Assembly (NCBI GenBank): GCA_045598105.1
Contig: JAZLLK010000053.1
Coordinates: forward strand, 1 to 39,289
Length of the DNA: 39,289 bases
Direction of reading: 5' to 3'
Source of the DNA: UBA1205 sp045598105
GTDB lineage: Bacteria > Bacteroidota > Bacteroidia > Bacteroidales > WCHB1-69
The notes under the pieces are model-generated. The model was not told the DNA's origin, ran no database searches, and worked only from the letters and a program-made list of their open reading frames with translations. The position numbers and the translations under genes were made by a program. This document shows positions 24,431 to 32,860 of the stretch, piece by piece; within the stretch, counting starts at the first letter, position 1; every line of letters starts with the position of its first letter.

Positions 24431-25396
24431 TCAATACAAAAGCGAGCATATATCCCGCAACATATCGGCATTTTCGTTATTAACATTTATAAGGGGAGCG
24501 GTGTATATAGAAGCGCCTGTGAGCATAATTTTGGCTTGGTCTATTACGTAAGGGTGAAGGCTGTCAGAAGCTATTTCCACCGATTTTATAATGCCGTCAC
24601 TTTCATTTACGTTGACACATAGTTCCACTTCACCCCAACTAAAGCGGGCCGATTTTTGGGCTTTAAAATTTTTCCATTTACCCCACAGCCATTCCGGTGA
24701 TACAAATTGTTCATACAGTGCACTCACTTTAGGCAGGGATGTAATATAATCAAAAGACAATTCCTGCACATCGGTTCCATACACGCTTTTAAAGGCCTGT
24801 ATTAAGCGAGGTACTATATTGACAGCCGTTACGTCGGCCAATTCCGACAAATTTACTACCCTGCTGCTCACTGATTGTACACCATGCTTTTGCAGTTTGG
24901 AAGGTTTCACTTTCAAATACCGCTGCAAATCATCCATATTGCTTTTAATAAGCACGGTACCGTGGTGTAAATTTTGGTATTTTCCTTTACTGAAAGCATT
25001 ACCTGAAAATTTTCGGCCCATGCACAGCACGTCATTACGTCCGCTAAGTTCGGTATGAAGTCCGTAATATGCTACAGCCTTCTGCAAAACAGAAAACTGC
25101 CTGGCTTGATCATACAAGTCATGAGAGGCTATGAATGAAAAATTAATATTACCGCTATCATGATACACGGCACCGCCACCGGTGCGACGTCGCATTACAT
25201 AACCGCCTTCTGCGGTGAGAAGGTCCACATTACATTCGGAAAAAGGGTTTTGATTTTGGCCTATTACCACGGTGCGGTGATTTTGCCACAAGTACATGGT
25301 AACGGTGTGTTCCAGTGGCATATTCAATATATAGTTCTCCACTGCCACATTCCAATAAGGGTTGGTTTGACTACTTATTATTAATTGTAAATTCAT
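24431..25396 (-). CDS. lplA: Lipoate-protein ligase A
   Basis: 321 residues, the usual length for the two-domain ligase. Motifs are the lipoate/biotin-ligase RRTGGGAVYHD, the substrate-site GRKFSGNAF with the catalytic-site Lys, and a C-terminal accessory domain (about 255-321, GEVELCVNVNES and SVEIASD). It attaches lipoate to lipoyl domains of 2-oxoacid dehydrogenases or GcvH through lipoyl-AMP. It has its own -7 box and is separated from dsrC by a full promoter, so it is a separate unit. In sulfur oxidisers with the sHdr pathway lipoate ligases act on LbpA carriers, but no lipoyl carrier gene is visible, so a housekeeping role is the default. Confidence 0.95.
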   Translation of the reverse strand: MNLQLIISSQTNPYWNVAVENYILNMPLEHTVTMYLWQNHRTVVIGQNQNPFSECNVDLLTAEGGYVMRRRTGGGAVYHDSGNINFSFIASHDLYDQARQFSVLQKAVAYYGLHTELSGRNDVLCMGRKFSGNAFSKGKYQNLHHGTVLIKSNMDDLQRYLKVKPSKLQKHGVQSVSSRVVNLSELADVTAVNIVPRLIQAFKSVYGTDVQELSFDYITSLPKVSALYEQFVSPEWLWGKWKNFKAQKSARFSWGEVELCVNVNESDGIIKSVEIASDSLHPYVIDQAKIMLTGASIYTAPLINVNNENADMLRDICSLLY

Positions 25397-25424
25397 GTAT
25401 ACTTCTTCTTAATACTACAAATTG

Positions 25425-25432
25425 CAAAGATA
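25425..25432 (-). promoter_or_regulatory. -7 box of lplA
   Basis: TATCTTTG on the minus strand, 28 bases before the lplA ATG; a perfect TAnnTTTG. Confidence 0.7.
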
Positions 25433-25495
25433 GCGTTTTTTTATGAAATTTTCCCTGTTTTGCCTGCATTTTGATACCAAAACAAGCACATTTAG

Positions 25496-25530
25496 GCAGG
25501 CGTATGCTATGAATATAAGCAGGCGTATGC
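25496..25530. repeat. Spaced 12-bp direct repeat between lplA and tRNA-Gln
   Basis: GCAGGCGTATGC occurs at 25496-25507 and 25519-25530, a 23-bp period (about two helical turns). TGCCTGC at 25461-25467 is a partial inverted copy. Upstream of the divergent lplA promoter; a possible operator. Confidence 0.7.
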
Positions 25531-25622
25531 CGTTTTGTAAGTTTTCAACACATTGTTTTACAATTATATATATATTTTCGTATTTTTTTATACATATTTT
25601 TTTTTTGCATTAAAAAAAATGG

Positions 25623-25630
25623 TATCTTTG
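25623..25630 (+). promoter_or_regulatory. -7 box of the tRNA-Gln gene
   Basis: TATCTTTG, a perfect TAnnTTTG, 16 bases upstream of the mature tRNA 5' end. A TTTG lies at 25604-25607, with a 15-base spacer that is shorter than usual. Confidence 0.7.
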
Positions 25631-25646
25631 CAGTGCTTTAAGCGAT

Positions 25647-25717
25647 TGTCCAATGGTGTAATGGCAGCACTACAGTTTTTGGTACTGTCTGTCTTGGTTC
25701 GAATCCAGGTTGGACAA
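25647..25717 (+). tRNA. tRNA-Gln (anticodon UUG)
   Basis: 71 bases fold as a cloverleaf: acceptor TGTCCAA / TTGGACA with discriminator A, a short D arm GTG / CAC, anticodon arm ACAGT / ACTGT with loop TTTTGGT giving anticodon TTG, and T arm CTTGG / CCAGG with loop TTCGAAT. CCA is not encoded. It has its own -7 box and is followed by hairpins, then rimP-nusA-infB. Confidence 0.94.
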
Positions 25718-25721
25718 CAGT

Positions 25722-25757
25722 GAAATCTCACTCATTCGATGAAGTGAGATTTCTTGT
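25722..25757 (+). terminator. First terminator-like hairpin after tRNA-Gln
   Basis: Stem GAAATCTCACT / AGTGAGATTTC (25722-25732, 25743-25753), extendable to the loop with one bulge, followed by TTGTTTT. It begins five bases after the tRNA. Confidence 0.8.
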
Positions 25758-25773
25758 TTTAGAAGGATGGGTG

Positions 25774-25807
25774 AAGAGAGCGGGCATTAAGGCGACTCTC
25801 TTTTTTT
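25774..25807 (+). terminator. Second terminator-like hairpin just upstream of rimP
   Basis: Stem AAGAGAG / CTCTCTT (25774-25780, 25796-25802) with two extra C-G pairs inside and seven T at 25801-25807. It ends 22 bases before the rimP ATG, a position suited to attenuation of rimP-nusA-infB. Confidence 0.75.
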
Positions 25808-25829
25808 ATATAATGTAATAATAACAGCA

Positions 25830-26282
25830 ATGGCAAATATCACAGTACACACCATTACAGAATTGGTAAACAAGGCTATAGAAGGCACTGACCTGTTCAT
25901 AGGTGAAATAAAAGTGAAACCGGGCAATGTAATATATATATTTTTGGATGGAGACCACGGCGTACCTGTTTCCTGTTGTATAGAAGTAAGCCGCTATGTG
26001 GAAAAGCATTTGGACCGGGACAAAGAAGATTTTGAGCTAAACGTATCATCATACGGTATAGGTCAGCCTTTAAAATATTTACGTCAATACGTAAATGCCA
26101 TAGGCAGGCAGCTCACTGTTACGCTCACTGATGACACTAAACGTACAGGTATATTATTACAGGCTGATGAGCAACACATAACCCTACAGCTCAAAGCCGA
26201 CAAAAAGCGTCCCGTAAAAACGGAACTTTGTATAGAAATGAACGCAGTAAAAACAGCAAAAATAGATGCAATATTTAAGTAA
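25830..26282 (+). CDS. rimP: Ribosome maturation factor RimP
   Basis: 150 residues, the normal length. The N-terminal alpha/beta domain includes IEVSRYVEKHL and the SSYGIGQPLK segment, the family marker around the domain junction, and the C-terminal SH3-like part starts near QLTVTLTDDTKRTGIL. RimP assists maturation of the 30S subunit. First gene of the conserved rimP-nusA-infB order, 14 bases before nusA. The start ATG 25830 has no Shine-Dalgarno sequence, as is usual in this phylum. No TAnnTTTG box occurs between the tRNA and this ATG, so transcription may come through the two hairpins. Confidence 0.95.
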   Translation: MANITVHTITELVNKAIEGTDLFIGEIKVKPGNVIYIFLDGDHGVPVSCCIEVSRYVEKHLDRDKEDFELNVSSYGIGQPLKYLRQYVNAIGRQLTVTLTDDTKRTGILLQADEQHITLQLKADKKRPVKTELCIEMNAVKTAKIDAIFK

Positions 26283-26296
26283 ATAAACACACAGCC

Positions 26297-27550
26297 ATGA
26301 GTGAAAATCTTAATTTGATAGACACATTTTCAGAATTCAAAGAATTCAAAAACATTGAAAAAGAATCGTTAATGCGTATTTTGGAAGACATATTCAAGCA
26401 AATGCTTCTTAAAAAATACGGTCCTGATTCCAATGTAAACGTGATAGTAAACGTCAGCAATGGTGACGTGGAATTTCAGCGTTTTTTGGATATAGTGGAA
26501 GATGGTGAACTCACCAATGAAAGCACCCAAATAGAGCTTTCGAATGCGGTAAAAATAGAACCGGATTTTGAAGTGGGTGAAGAATTGTGTGAAACCATAC
26601 AATTAAAAGATTTCGGCAGAAGAGATATACTGGCATTACGTCAAAGTTTGGCTGCCAAAATAATAGAATACGAGAAGGACCTTGTGTATCAAAAATACGA
26701 AAACAAGGTAGGTGAAATAGTAAGCGGTACCGTGGTACACACCGGTAAAAAGGACCTCACCTTTGTAGATGATGAAGACATAGAGCTGGTTATTCGTAAA
26801 GAGGGTCTTATTCCGCGTGACCATTACAAAAAAGGAGACCCCATACGTGCGGTTATCACCAAGGTAGAGCCCAAAGCCAATTCCTCATTGATAGAGGCTT
26901 CGCGTACGTCACCCATGTTTTTGGAAAGGCTTATGGAGGAAGAAATTCCCGAAATATATGATGGCATAATAGTAATAAAGAACATAGTACGTATGCCGGG
27001 TGAAAGAGCTAAAATAGCCGTAGAGACCTTTGATGAGCGTATAGACCCCGTAGGTTCATGTGTAGGCATGAAGGGTTCACGCATACATGGTATTACACGT
27101 GAATTAAGAGAAGAAAATATAGACATAGTAAACTACACTACCAATTCGGCTTTATACATTACCCGTGCATTGAATCCGGCCAAAATATCTAATTTGGAAA
27201 TAGACGAGGACAACAAAACAGCCATAGCTGTAATGAAATCGGATCAAATATCTTTGGCCATAGGTAAAAACGGCTCCAATATACGTTTGGCTGCCAAGCT
27301 TACCGGCTATGATATAGATGTAATAAAAGAAAATGCCATAGGCATAGAAGACGTAGCCATAGATGAGTTCTCGGATGAAATAGATCAATGGATAATAGAT
27401 GTACTGAAGAGCATAGGCTGTGATACCGGCCGTAGTGTATTGGAACTCAGCCGTGAAGAGTTGTTACGTCGTACCGATTTGGAAGAAGATACCATAGACC
27501 ATGTAATAGATGTAATTTCCGCCGAATTTGACGATACCGACGAAAATTAG
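26297..27550 (+). CDS. nusA: Transcription termination/antitermination factor NusA
   Basis: 417 residues. In order: an N-terminal RNA-polymerase-binding domain (1-130), an S1 domain (about 135-200, VGEIVSGTVVHTGKKDLTFV), KH domains with GSCVGMKGSRI and the GxxG loop in IGKNGSNIRLAAKLTG, and a short C-terminal acidic/helical tail. NusA modulates pausing, termination and antitermination. It lacks the long duplicated acidic repeats of E. coli NusA, usual for Bacteroidota. By my hand count about 41 of its 50 Ile codons are ATA. It lies 14 bases after rimP and 65 bases before infB. Confidence 0.96.
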   Translation: MSENLNLIDTFSEFKEFKNIEKESLMRILEDIFKQMLLKKYGPDSNVNVIVNVSNGDVEFQRFLDIVEDGELTNESTQIELSNAVKIEPDFEVGEELCETIQLKDFGRRDILALRQSLAAKIIEYEKDLVYQKYENKVGEIVSGTVVHTGKKDLTFVDDEDIELVIRKEGLIPRDHYKKGDPIRAVITKVEPKANSSLIEASRTSPMFLERLMEEEIPEIYDGIIVIKNIVRMPGERAKIAVETFDERIDPVGSCVGMKGSRIHGITRELREENIDIVNYTTNSALYITRALNPAKISNLEIDEDNKTAIAVMKSDQISLAIGKNGSNIRLAAKLTGYDIDVIKENAIGIEDVAIDEFSDEIDQWIIDVLKSIGCDTGRSVLELSREELLRRTDLEEDTIDHVIDVISAEFDDTDEN

Positions 27551-27615
27551 CAAACCATGCACCATAAAAAAATGAGAATACTAAATTAATAGCTGTTTAA
27601 TAAAAATAATAATCG

Positions 27616-30600
27616 ATGTCAGAAGTAAAAATAATACGCTTAGGTAAAGCTGCCCAGGAATTCAACGTAAGTACTGATACTATCGTGAATTTTTTGGCCA
27701 AAAAGAATCTGCCGATAGAAAATAGCAACAATTCAAAGTTGACTCCTGAAATGTATGAGTTGCTCAAAGAGCAATATCAGGGAGACAAGCAAGATAAAGA
27801 AAAAGCTAACCAAATAGAAATAGGTATTGCCTCCAAAATAGCCACAGCCCAAGAGCAGGCCAAGGCTATGGAAAAGAAGGAGAAGGAAAGAATAGAAAAA
27901 GAGAAGGAGCTGGCCAGACTTATAGCCAAGGCCAACCATACAGTTGCTGCTCCCGAAGCAGTCATTGAACAGGAGTATGTACAGGAAGTTGCTGAAGAGC
28001 CCGCACAGGAATCAGTATCCATAACAATACAAGAGTCTGCTACAGAAGTTCCTGCTACAACAACAGAAGAAGTAAAAACAAATAATTCGGCAGAAGAGGT
28101 AAAAGCACCTGTTGAAAGCGGTACTACGGAAGAAATAAAGTTAGCCAAGCCTAAGATAGTGGGTAAAATAGACCTTTCTGCTGCCAACAGGCCCACCAAG
28201 CCCGAAAAGAAGAGCAAGGAACAGGTTAAAAAAGAGAACAAAAAAGAAGACATCGAAACCAGCGAACCGACAAAGAAAAAAACGTCAAAAAACGCTTCGG
28301 AAGCAGCTAAAGATGCCGAGCCGGCAGCTGTCATTCAAGAAGTTTCGGCCACAGCAAACGAACCGGCTACCGAGCCCACAGCTATTAATGAACCCGTAGA
28401 AAATACGCCCACAGCTGTTGCTAAAGAAAATACGGAAGAAAATATTGCATTGGAAAACACAGCCAAACAGCCGGAACACATAGTAACGGTAGTACCTCAG
28501 CTGAAAGGTGCCACCATTACCGGCAAAATAGATTTGGATGCCCTTAACATTAAAACCAAGCCCAAAAAGAAATCAAGAGAAGAGCTCAAAAAGGAAAAAG
28601 AAGAACGTATACGTGCCGAAAAATCACTATATGAGCAAAAGAACACCAAAGAGAGCGATTCCAAAGCAGACAAAAATGCTGATGATAAATTTATAAAAAC
28701 CAAGGTAGAGCGTATAAGCGGACCTAAGGTTGTAGGCAAAATAGACAATTTGGATGCCATTACCGACCACAAGTCGAAAGATGCCAAAAAGGACAAAGAC
28801 AATGCAAAAAAAGAAAAGAGAAAACGCTTTACCAAATTCTCGGCCGAAGACAAAGCTTCCATGGACAATGCCAAACACAATGAGGTGTATAACCGCAAAA
28901 AGGAAAAGCACAAGGAAAAGCGTCCTGATATCAGCCAGGAAGAGGTAGAACTTCAAATTAAACGTACCAAGGCCAAATTGGCTCCATTGGGCAAAACAGC
29001 ATCTTCAAAACACAGAAAAGACAAACGTCAGGCTATAATGCATGAAAAGGAAGAAGAACAACAGCGTCAAGCCATGGAAAGCAAAATACTGAAAGTTACC
29101 GAATTCATTACTGCCAATGAATTGGCCAATATGATGAACGTACCGGTAAGCAAGGTAATATCCACCTGCATGAGTGTGGGCCTGTTTGTATCTATTAACC
29201 AGAGACTGGAAAAGGACCACATAGAACTGCTTGCCGATGAATATGGCTATGAAGTACAATTTTCCGATAGCGAAGTGGAAGATATGCTTACTCAAGAGCA
29301 GGATCCGGCCTTATTGGAGCCCCGAGCTCCCATAGTGACCGTAATGGGACATGTGGACCACGGTAAAACATCACTTTTGGACTACATACGCAAAACCAAC
29401 GTAATTGCCGGTGAAGCCGGCGGTATTACCCAGCACATAGGTGCCTATGAAGTACAATTGCCCGACGGTAGAAAAATAACCTTTCTTGATACCCCCGGTC
29501 ACGAAGCCTTTACCGCTATGCGTGCCCGCGGTGCCAAAATCACCGACGTGGTAATTATAGTAATAGCCGCCGATGACAGCATAATGCCTCAAACCATAGA
29601 AGCCATTAACCACGCCCAGGCCGCCGGCGTACCTATGGTATTTGCCATTAACAAAATAGACAAGCCGGGCGCCGACCCCGATAAAATACGTACCGCATTG
29701 GCTAATATGAACTTATTGGTAGAAGAATGGGGCGGTAAAATACAAAGCCAGGAAATATCGGCTAAAAAAGGTATCAATGTAGATATACTGCTTGAAAAAG
29801 TACTTATAGAAGCCGAAATGTTGGATTTAAAGGCCAACCCATACACCACCGCCATGGGTACCGTAATAGAGTCCGCATTGGACAAAGGCCGCGGCTATAT
29901 AGCTAAAATGCTGGTACAAACAGGTACCCTGCACAAAAGTGATATAGTGGTAGCCGGCACCAGCTTTGGTAAAATTAAAGCCATGTACAATGAACGTAAC
30001 CAATCTATTACCTCGGCAGGGCCCTCTACCCCTGTGCTGCTGCTGGGACTGGATTCGGCACCGCAAGCCGGTGACACTTTTAAAGTATATGAAGATGAAC
30101 GTGAAGCCAAATCGGTGGTAAGTAAACGTCAACAACTGCTGCGTGAACAGGGCCTCCGCACTCAAAAACATATTACTTTGGCCGAAATAGGCCGCCGTAT
30201 TGCCGTGGGCGACTTTAAAGAACTGAACATAATAATAAAAGGAGACGTGGACGGCTCCATAGAAGCACTTTCGGATTCTCTCCTGCGACTCTCCACCGAA
30301 GAAGTTCAGGTGAATGTAATTCACAAATCGGTAGGCCAGGTTACCGAATCGGATGTATTGCTGGCCTCAGCCTCCAATGCCATTATTATAGCCTTCCAGG
30401 TACGTCCTTCAGGCGGTGCCAAAAAACTGGCCGAACAGGAACAAATAGACATACGTACCTACTCCGTAATATACGATGCCATTAACGACCTGAAAGACGC
30501 CATAGAAGGCATGAAAGCTCCCGAACTGAAAGAAACCATAGTATGTAATCTGGAAGTAAGAGAAACTTTCCGCATATCTAAGGTGGGTACCATAGCCGGC

Positions 30601-30822
30601 TGCTATGTGCTGGACGGAAAAATACAACGTACCACCCGCATACGTATTATACGTGACGGTATAGTAATTCATACCGGCCGTTTAGGCTCACTCAAACGAT
30701 TCAAAGACGACGCCAAAGAAGTAATGGCCGGCTACGAATGCGGATTGAATATAGAAAGTTTCAATGACATTCAAATAGGCGATATTATAGAAGGATTTGA
30801 AGAAGTGGAAGTAAAAAAATAA
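27616..30822 (+). CDS. infB: Translation initiation factor IF-2
   Basis: 1068 residues. An IF2-N domain (about 1-50) is followed by a long charged, low-complexity linker (about 55-460) containing three related segments around VGKIDLSAAN, TGKIDLDALN and VGKIDNLDAI, each followed by a Lys-rich tract. The GTPase core starts at about 573 with G1 GHVDHGKT (578-585), then DTPGHEAF and NKIDKPG; domains II-IV follow to the end (GDIIEGFEEVEVKK). It delivers initiator tRNA to the 30S subunit. Transcribed with rimP and nusA, followed by a strong terminator. Confidence 0.97.
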   Translation: MSEVKIIRLGKAAQEFNVSTDTIVNFLAKKNLPIENSNNSKLTPEMYELLKEQYQGDKQDKEKANQIEIGIASKIATAQEQAKAMEKKEKERIEKEKELARLIAKANHTVAAPEAVIEQEYVQEVAEEPAQESVSITIQESATEVPATTTEEVKTNNSAEEVKAPVESGTTEEIKLAKPKIVGKIDLSAANRPTKPEKKSKEQVKKENKKEDIETSEPTKKKTSKNASEAAKDAEPAAVIQEVSATANEPATEPTAINEPVENTPTAVAKENTEENIALENTAKQPEHIVTVVPQLKGATITGKIDLDALNIKTKPKKKSREELKKEKEERIRAEKSLYEQKNTKESDSKADKNADDKFIKTKVERISGPKVVGKIDNLDAITDHKSKDAKKDKDNAKKEKRKRFTKFSAEDKASMDNAKHNEVYNRKKEKHKEKRPDISQEEVELQIKRTKAKLAPLGKTASSKHRKDKRQAIMHEKEEEQQRQAMESKILKVTEFITANELANMMNVPVSKVISTCMSVGLFVSINQRLEKDHIELLADEYGYEVQFSDSEVEDMLTQEQDPALLEPRAPIVTVMGHVDHGKTSLLDYIRKTNVIAGEAGGITQHIGAYEVQLPDGRKITFLDTPGHEAFTAMRARGAKITDVVIIVIAADDSIMPQTIEAINHAQAAGVPMVFAINKIDKPGADPDKIRTALANMNLLVEEWGGKIQSQEISAKKGINVDILLEKVLIEAEMLDLKANPYTTAMGTVIESALDKGRGYIAKMLVQTGTLHKSDIVVAGTSFGKIKAMYNERNQSITSAGPSTPVLLLGLDSAPQAGDTFKVYEDEREAKSVVSKRQQLLREQGLRTQKHITLAEIGRRIAVGDFKELNIIIKGDVDGSIEALSDSLLRLSTEEVQVNVIHKSVGQVTESDVLLASASNAIIIAFQVRPSGGAKKLAEQEQIDIRTYSVIYDAINDLKDAIEGMKAPELKETIVCNLEVRETFRISKVGTIAGCYVLDGKIQRTTRIRIIRDGIVIHTGRLGSLKRFKDDAKEVMAGYECGLNIESFNDIQIGDIIEGFEEVEVKK

Positions 30823-30840
30823 CATTACTCCACTATATAA

Positions 30841-30877
30841 AAAAACAGCAAACCTGTTAAAGGTTTGCTGTTTTTTT
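30841..30877 (+). terminator. Terminator of rimP-nusA-infB
   Basis: Ten-bp stem CAGCAAACCT / AGGTTTGCTG (30846-30855, 30861-30870), a five-base loop and seven T. It starts about 18 bases after the infB stop. Confidence 0.92.
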
Positions 30878-31050
30878 GCATATATACATCATTGATATAT
30901 ATGTACATAAAAAATTATTAATATAAAAAAAACATATTTTTATATGCTAATAATATAAGTTGTTTTAAGCTTTAACAAATACTTGTATATATCTTAAAAT
31001 ATTTATTTACAGTTTATTAAATACAAACATAGCCAACAGTACAATGAATA

Positions 31051-31085
31051 AATAGTACTTTTTAAGTTATTAAAAAAGTACTATT
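31051..31085. repeat. AT-rich inverted repeat between infB and the Fn3/T9SS gene
   Basis: AATAGTACTTTTTAA (31051-31065) pairs with 31070-31085 with a single bulge. It lies 28 bases past the end of the minus-strand secreted-protein gene and may end that transcript; no long U-run follows. The rest of 30878-31113 is AT-rich and shows no gene. Confidence 0.5.
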
Positions 31086-31113
31086 ATATATATTTTGTGT
31101 TCTTTTTTTCTAA

Positions 31114-32859
31114 CTAATTGTTGCGTATATTATACACCCAGCGATGGTGCGGCGTAATTACTTTTACAAGTAATAATCCTTTGTTATGGAGATATATAAC
31201 ACTGTTTTTTGTACAACATTCCCGCCTATATATACACCTGCCGTCATAAGTATATACACTTACCTCATATGGCAACTCTTCACACTGTATATACAATTGC
31301 CCATGAGCAGGATTAGGACTCACACTTATACGACCACACGCAGCCTCTGCTACACTTACGTCGGTAGCGGAAACAAATTCCAACACATTTTTAGTACTAT
31401 ATAGCGTATCATTACACTGCGCCTGCACCGTTACTTTATAAGGAGTAGCATATTGTAAGCCGGTAAATACTGCCACGGTATCAGTAGTAAATACCAATGT
31501 GTCAGCCATGTATTTTACCATAGCTCCAGCCTTCACTTCTTCACACATTACCTGCCAATACAGCGGTGCATAATCGGCATGCCATGCTACTACTGCCGTA
31601 TCACCCGCCACATATACTACACGCATACTATGCGCTCCGTCACATTGGTCGGCTAAGCGGGATGTGATGAATGTAAGCATACTCCATCCGCTGTATAGCG
31701 TATCATTACAACGGGCACGCACATATACATCATAAGCAGTAGAAGGATGTAAATTACTTAAAGTAATAGTAGTATCGGTTACTATGCTACAGGTTGAACT
31801 GCCTGCTACATACCCCCTTTCTCCGTATTCCACCTCCCAATGCACAACAGAAGTATCATTACTCCAGCCTATTACGGCATTCATACTATCGGTGTGTAGC
31901 ACCTGCACATTTTGCACATCACAACAGGTATCGGGATTACTTATAATATCATGGTATAATATTAAACTATCCACATATAATACCGACCCCCGCTGCCTAC
32001 CTTCTCCTGCCGAGGATATAATCATAATTACCAGCGAATCGGCTGATTTATCGGTAGCATTACTTATAATAGCCGACATAGGCATATATGACACATTAAA
32101 CGGAATATAAGCCGCAGTATCGGTAAAACCGGCATTATAACCTCCGCCTGCCATTTCACGCTTATGCGTAATAGCATTATAATGTGTACCTATTAGAAGT
32201 ACTCCTCCATTATCACCTTCCACCGCAGAAGCATATTTATAATAACCATGCAAACGGGAGGGCTCAAATGCCTGTAGGGGCATACCTCCTTCCGTGAAGA
32301 GGCTATCCATATTCAATTGTGATACGGCTGCCAACATTTGCACCGAATTATGATACATAGTATCAGTTAATATGGCATACAAATCCAAAAAACAGGACGC
32401 GGACGTGGGAGCCGTAGATATACAGGAAGGAAAGGTGGTAGCGGTATATATGGAATCCACATAAGCAGCCACCAAAGAATAGGTGGTGAAAGGTACTATA
32501 TCAGACAACTGAAAGGTGTGTAATTTTAAAGCTCTGCTCCCGTGAGGAACCATACCTGTGTCATACGATGCCTTAAATAAAGGCACATTAGTATTTACAC
32601 TAATAGACTGACCATATATAGATGCAGACTTATTTACATGATACTTCATATAGTGCCATTCCGTGGGATATTCGTAGGCATTATACAAAGGCAATGCGAG
32701 CATTCCACCCAATACGGATACGGTATCACCGGGGGCGGTACCCCAACTTTCAAAACTGAAATTATTCACCGTATAGCTGTTTTGCGCATGCAATGCATGC
32801 ACACATACACTTATCAGCACCGCCAACAACATATATTTTATTATTTGTTTCATTTGCAT
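31114..32859 (-). CDS. Secreted protein with Fn3 domains and T9SS sorting domain
   Basis: 581 residues with a signal peptide (start MQMKQIIKYMLLAVLISV, mature end near HALHAQ). The N-terminal half (about 27-300) begins YTVNNFSFESWG and includes GSRALKLHTF; such segments occur in Bacteroidota PCMD-like carbohydrate-associated domains, a loose match. Two fibronectin type III-like domains follow (about 310-400 and 405-495), with AVIGWSNDTSVVHWEVEYGE, LHPSTAYDVYVRARCNDTLY and its repeat LQYATPYKVTVQAQCNDTLY. The end is a T9SS type A sorting domain (ISVSPNPAHGQLYIQ, VSVYTYDGRCIY, LLLVKVI). It is third in an upp-maf-this run, one base after the maf stop. Confidence 0.85.
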   Translation of the reverse strand: MQMKQIIKYMLLAVLISVCVHALHAQNSYTVNNFSFESWGTAPGDTVSVLGGMLALPLYNAYEYPTEWHYMKYHVNKSASIYGQSISVNTNVPLFKASYDTGMVPHGSRALKLHTFQLSDIVPFTTYSLVAAYVDSIYTATTFPSCISTAPTSASCFLDLYAILTDTMYHNSVQMLAAVSQLNMDSLFTEGGMPLQAFEPSRLHGYYKYASAVEGDNGGVLLIGTHYNAITHKREMAGGGYNAGFTDTAAYIPFNVSYMPMSAIISNATDKSADSLVIMIISSAGEGRQRGSVLYVDSLILYHDIISNPDTCCDVQNVQVLHTDSMNAVIGWSNDTSVVHWEVEYGERGYVAGSSTCSIVTDTTITLSNLHPSTAYDVYVRARCNDTLYSGWSMLTFITSRLADQCDGAHSMRVVYVAGDTAVVAWHADYAPLYWQVMCEEVKAGAMVKYMADTLVFTTDTVAVFTGLQYATPYKVTVQAQCNDTLYSTKNVLEFVSATDVSVAEAACGRISVSPNPAHGQLYIQCEELPYEVSVYTYDGRCIYRRECCTKNSVIYLHNKGLLLVKVITPHHRWVYNIRNN

Positions 32860-32860
32860 G

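Noticed and set aside
24401..24484. Short plus-strand frame starting ATGGAAGAG between lplA and dsrC
   Set aside because: A TATTTTTG lies just upstream, but the frame is only 27 codons, runs antisense into the lplA end and has no recognisable features.
25496..25530. CRISPR-like repeat
   Set aside because: Only two copies of 12 bp with an 11-bp gap; far too short for a CRISPR array and no cas genes.
28120..28790. Repeats in IF-2 as a novel element
   Set aside because: The three GKID-type segments are a normal part of long IF-2 linkers in this phylum, so I record them only in the gene entry.
27777..28913. Long minus-strand frames opposite infB
   Set aside because: They are Ser/Phe/Leu-rich mirror images of the Lys/Glu-rich IF-2 linker, with no independent start or family signal.
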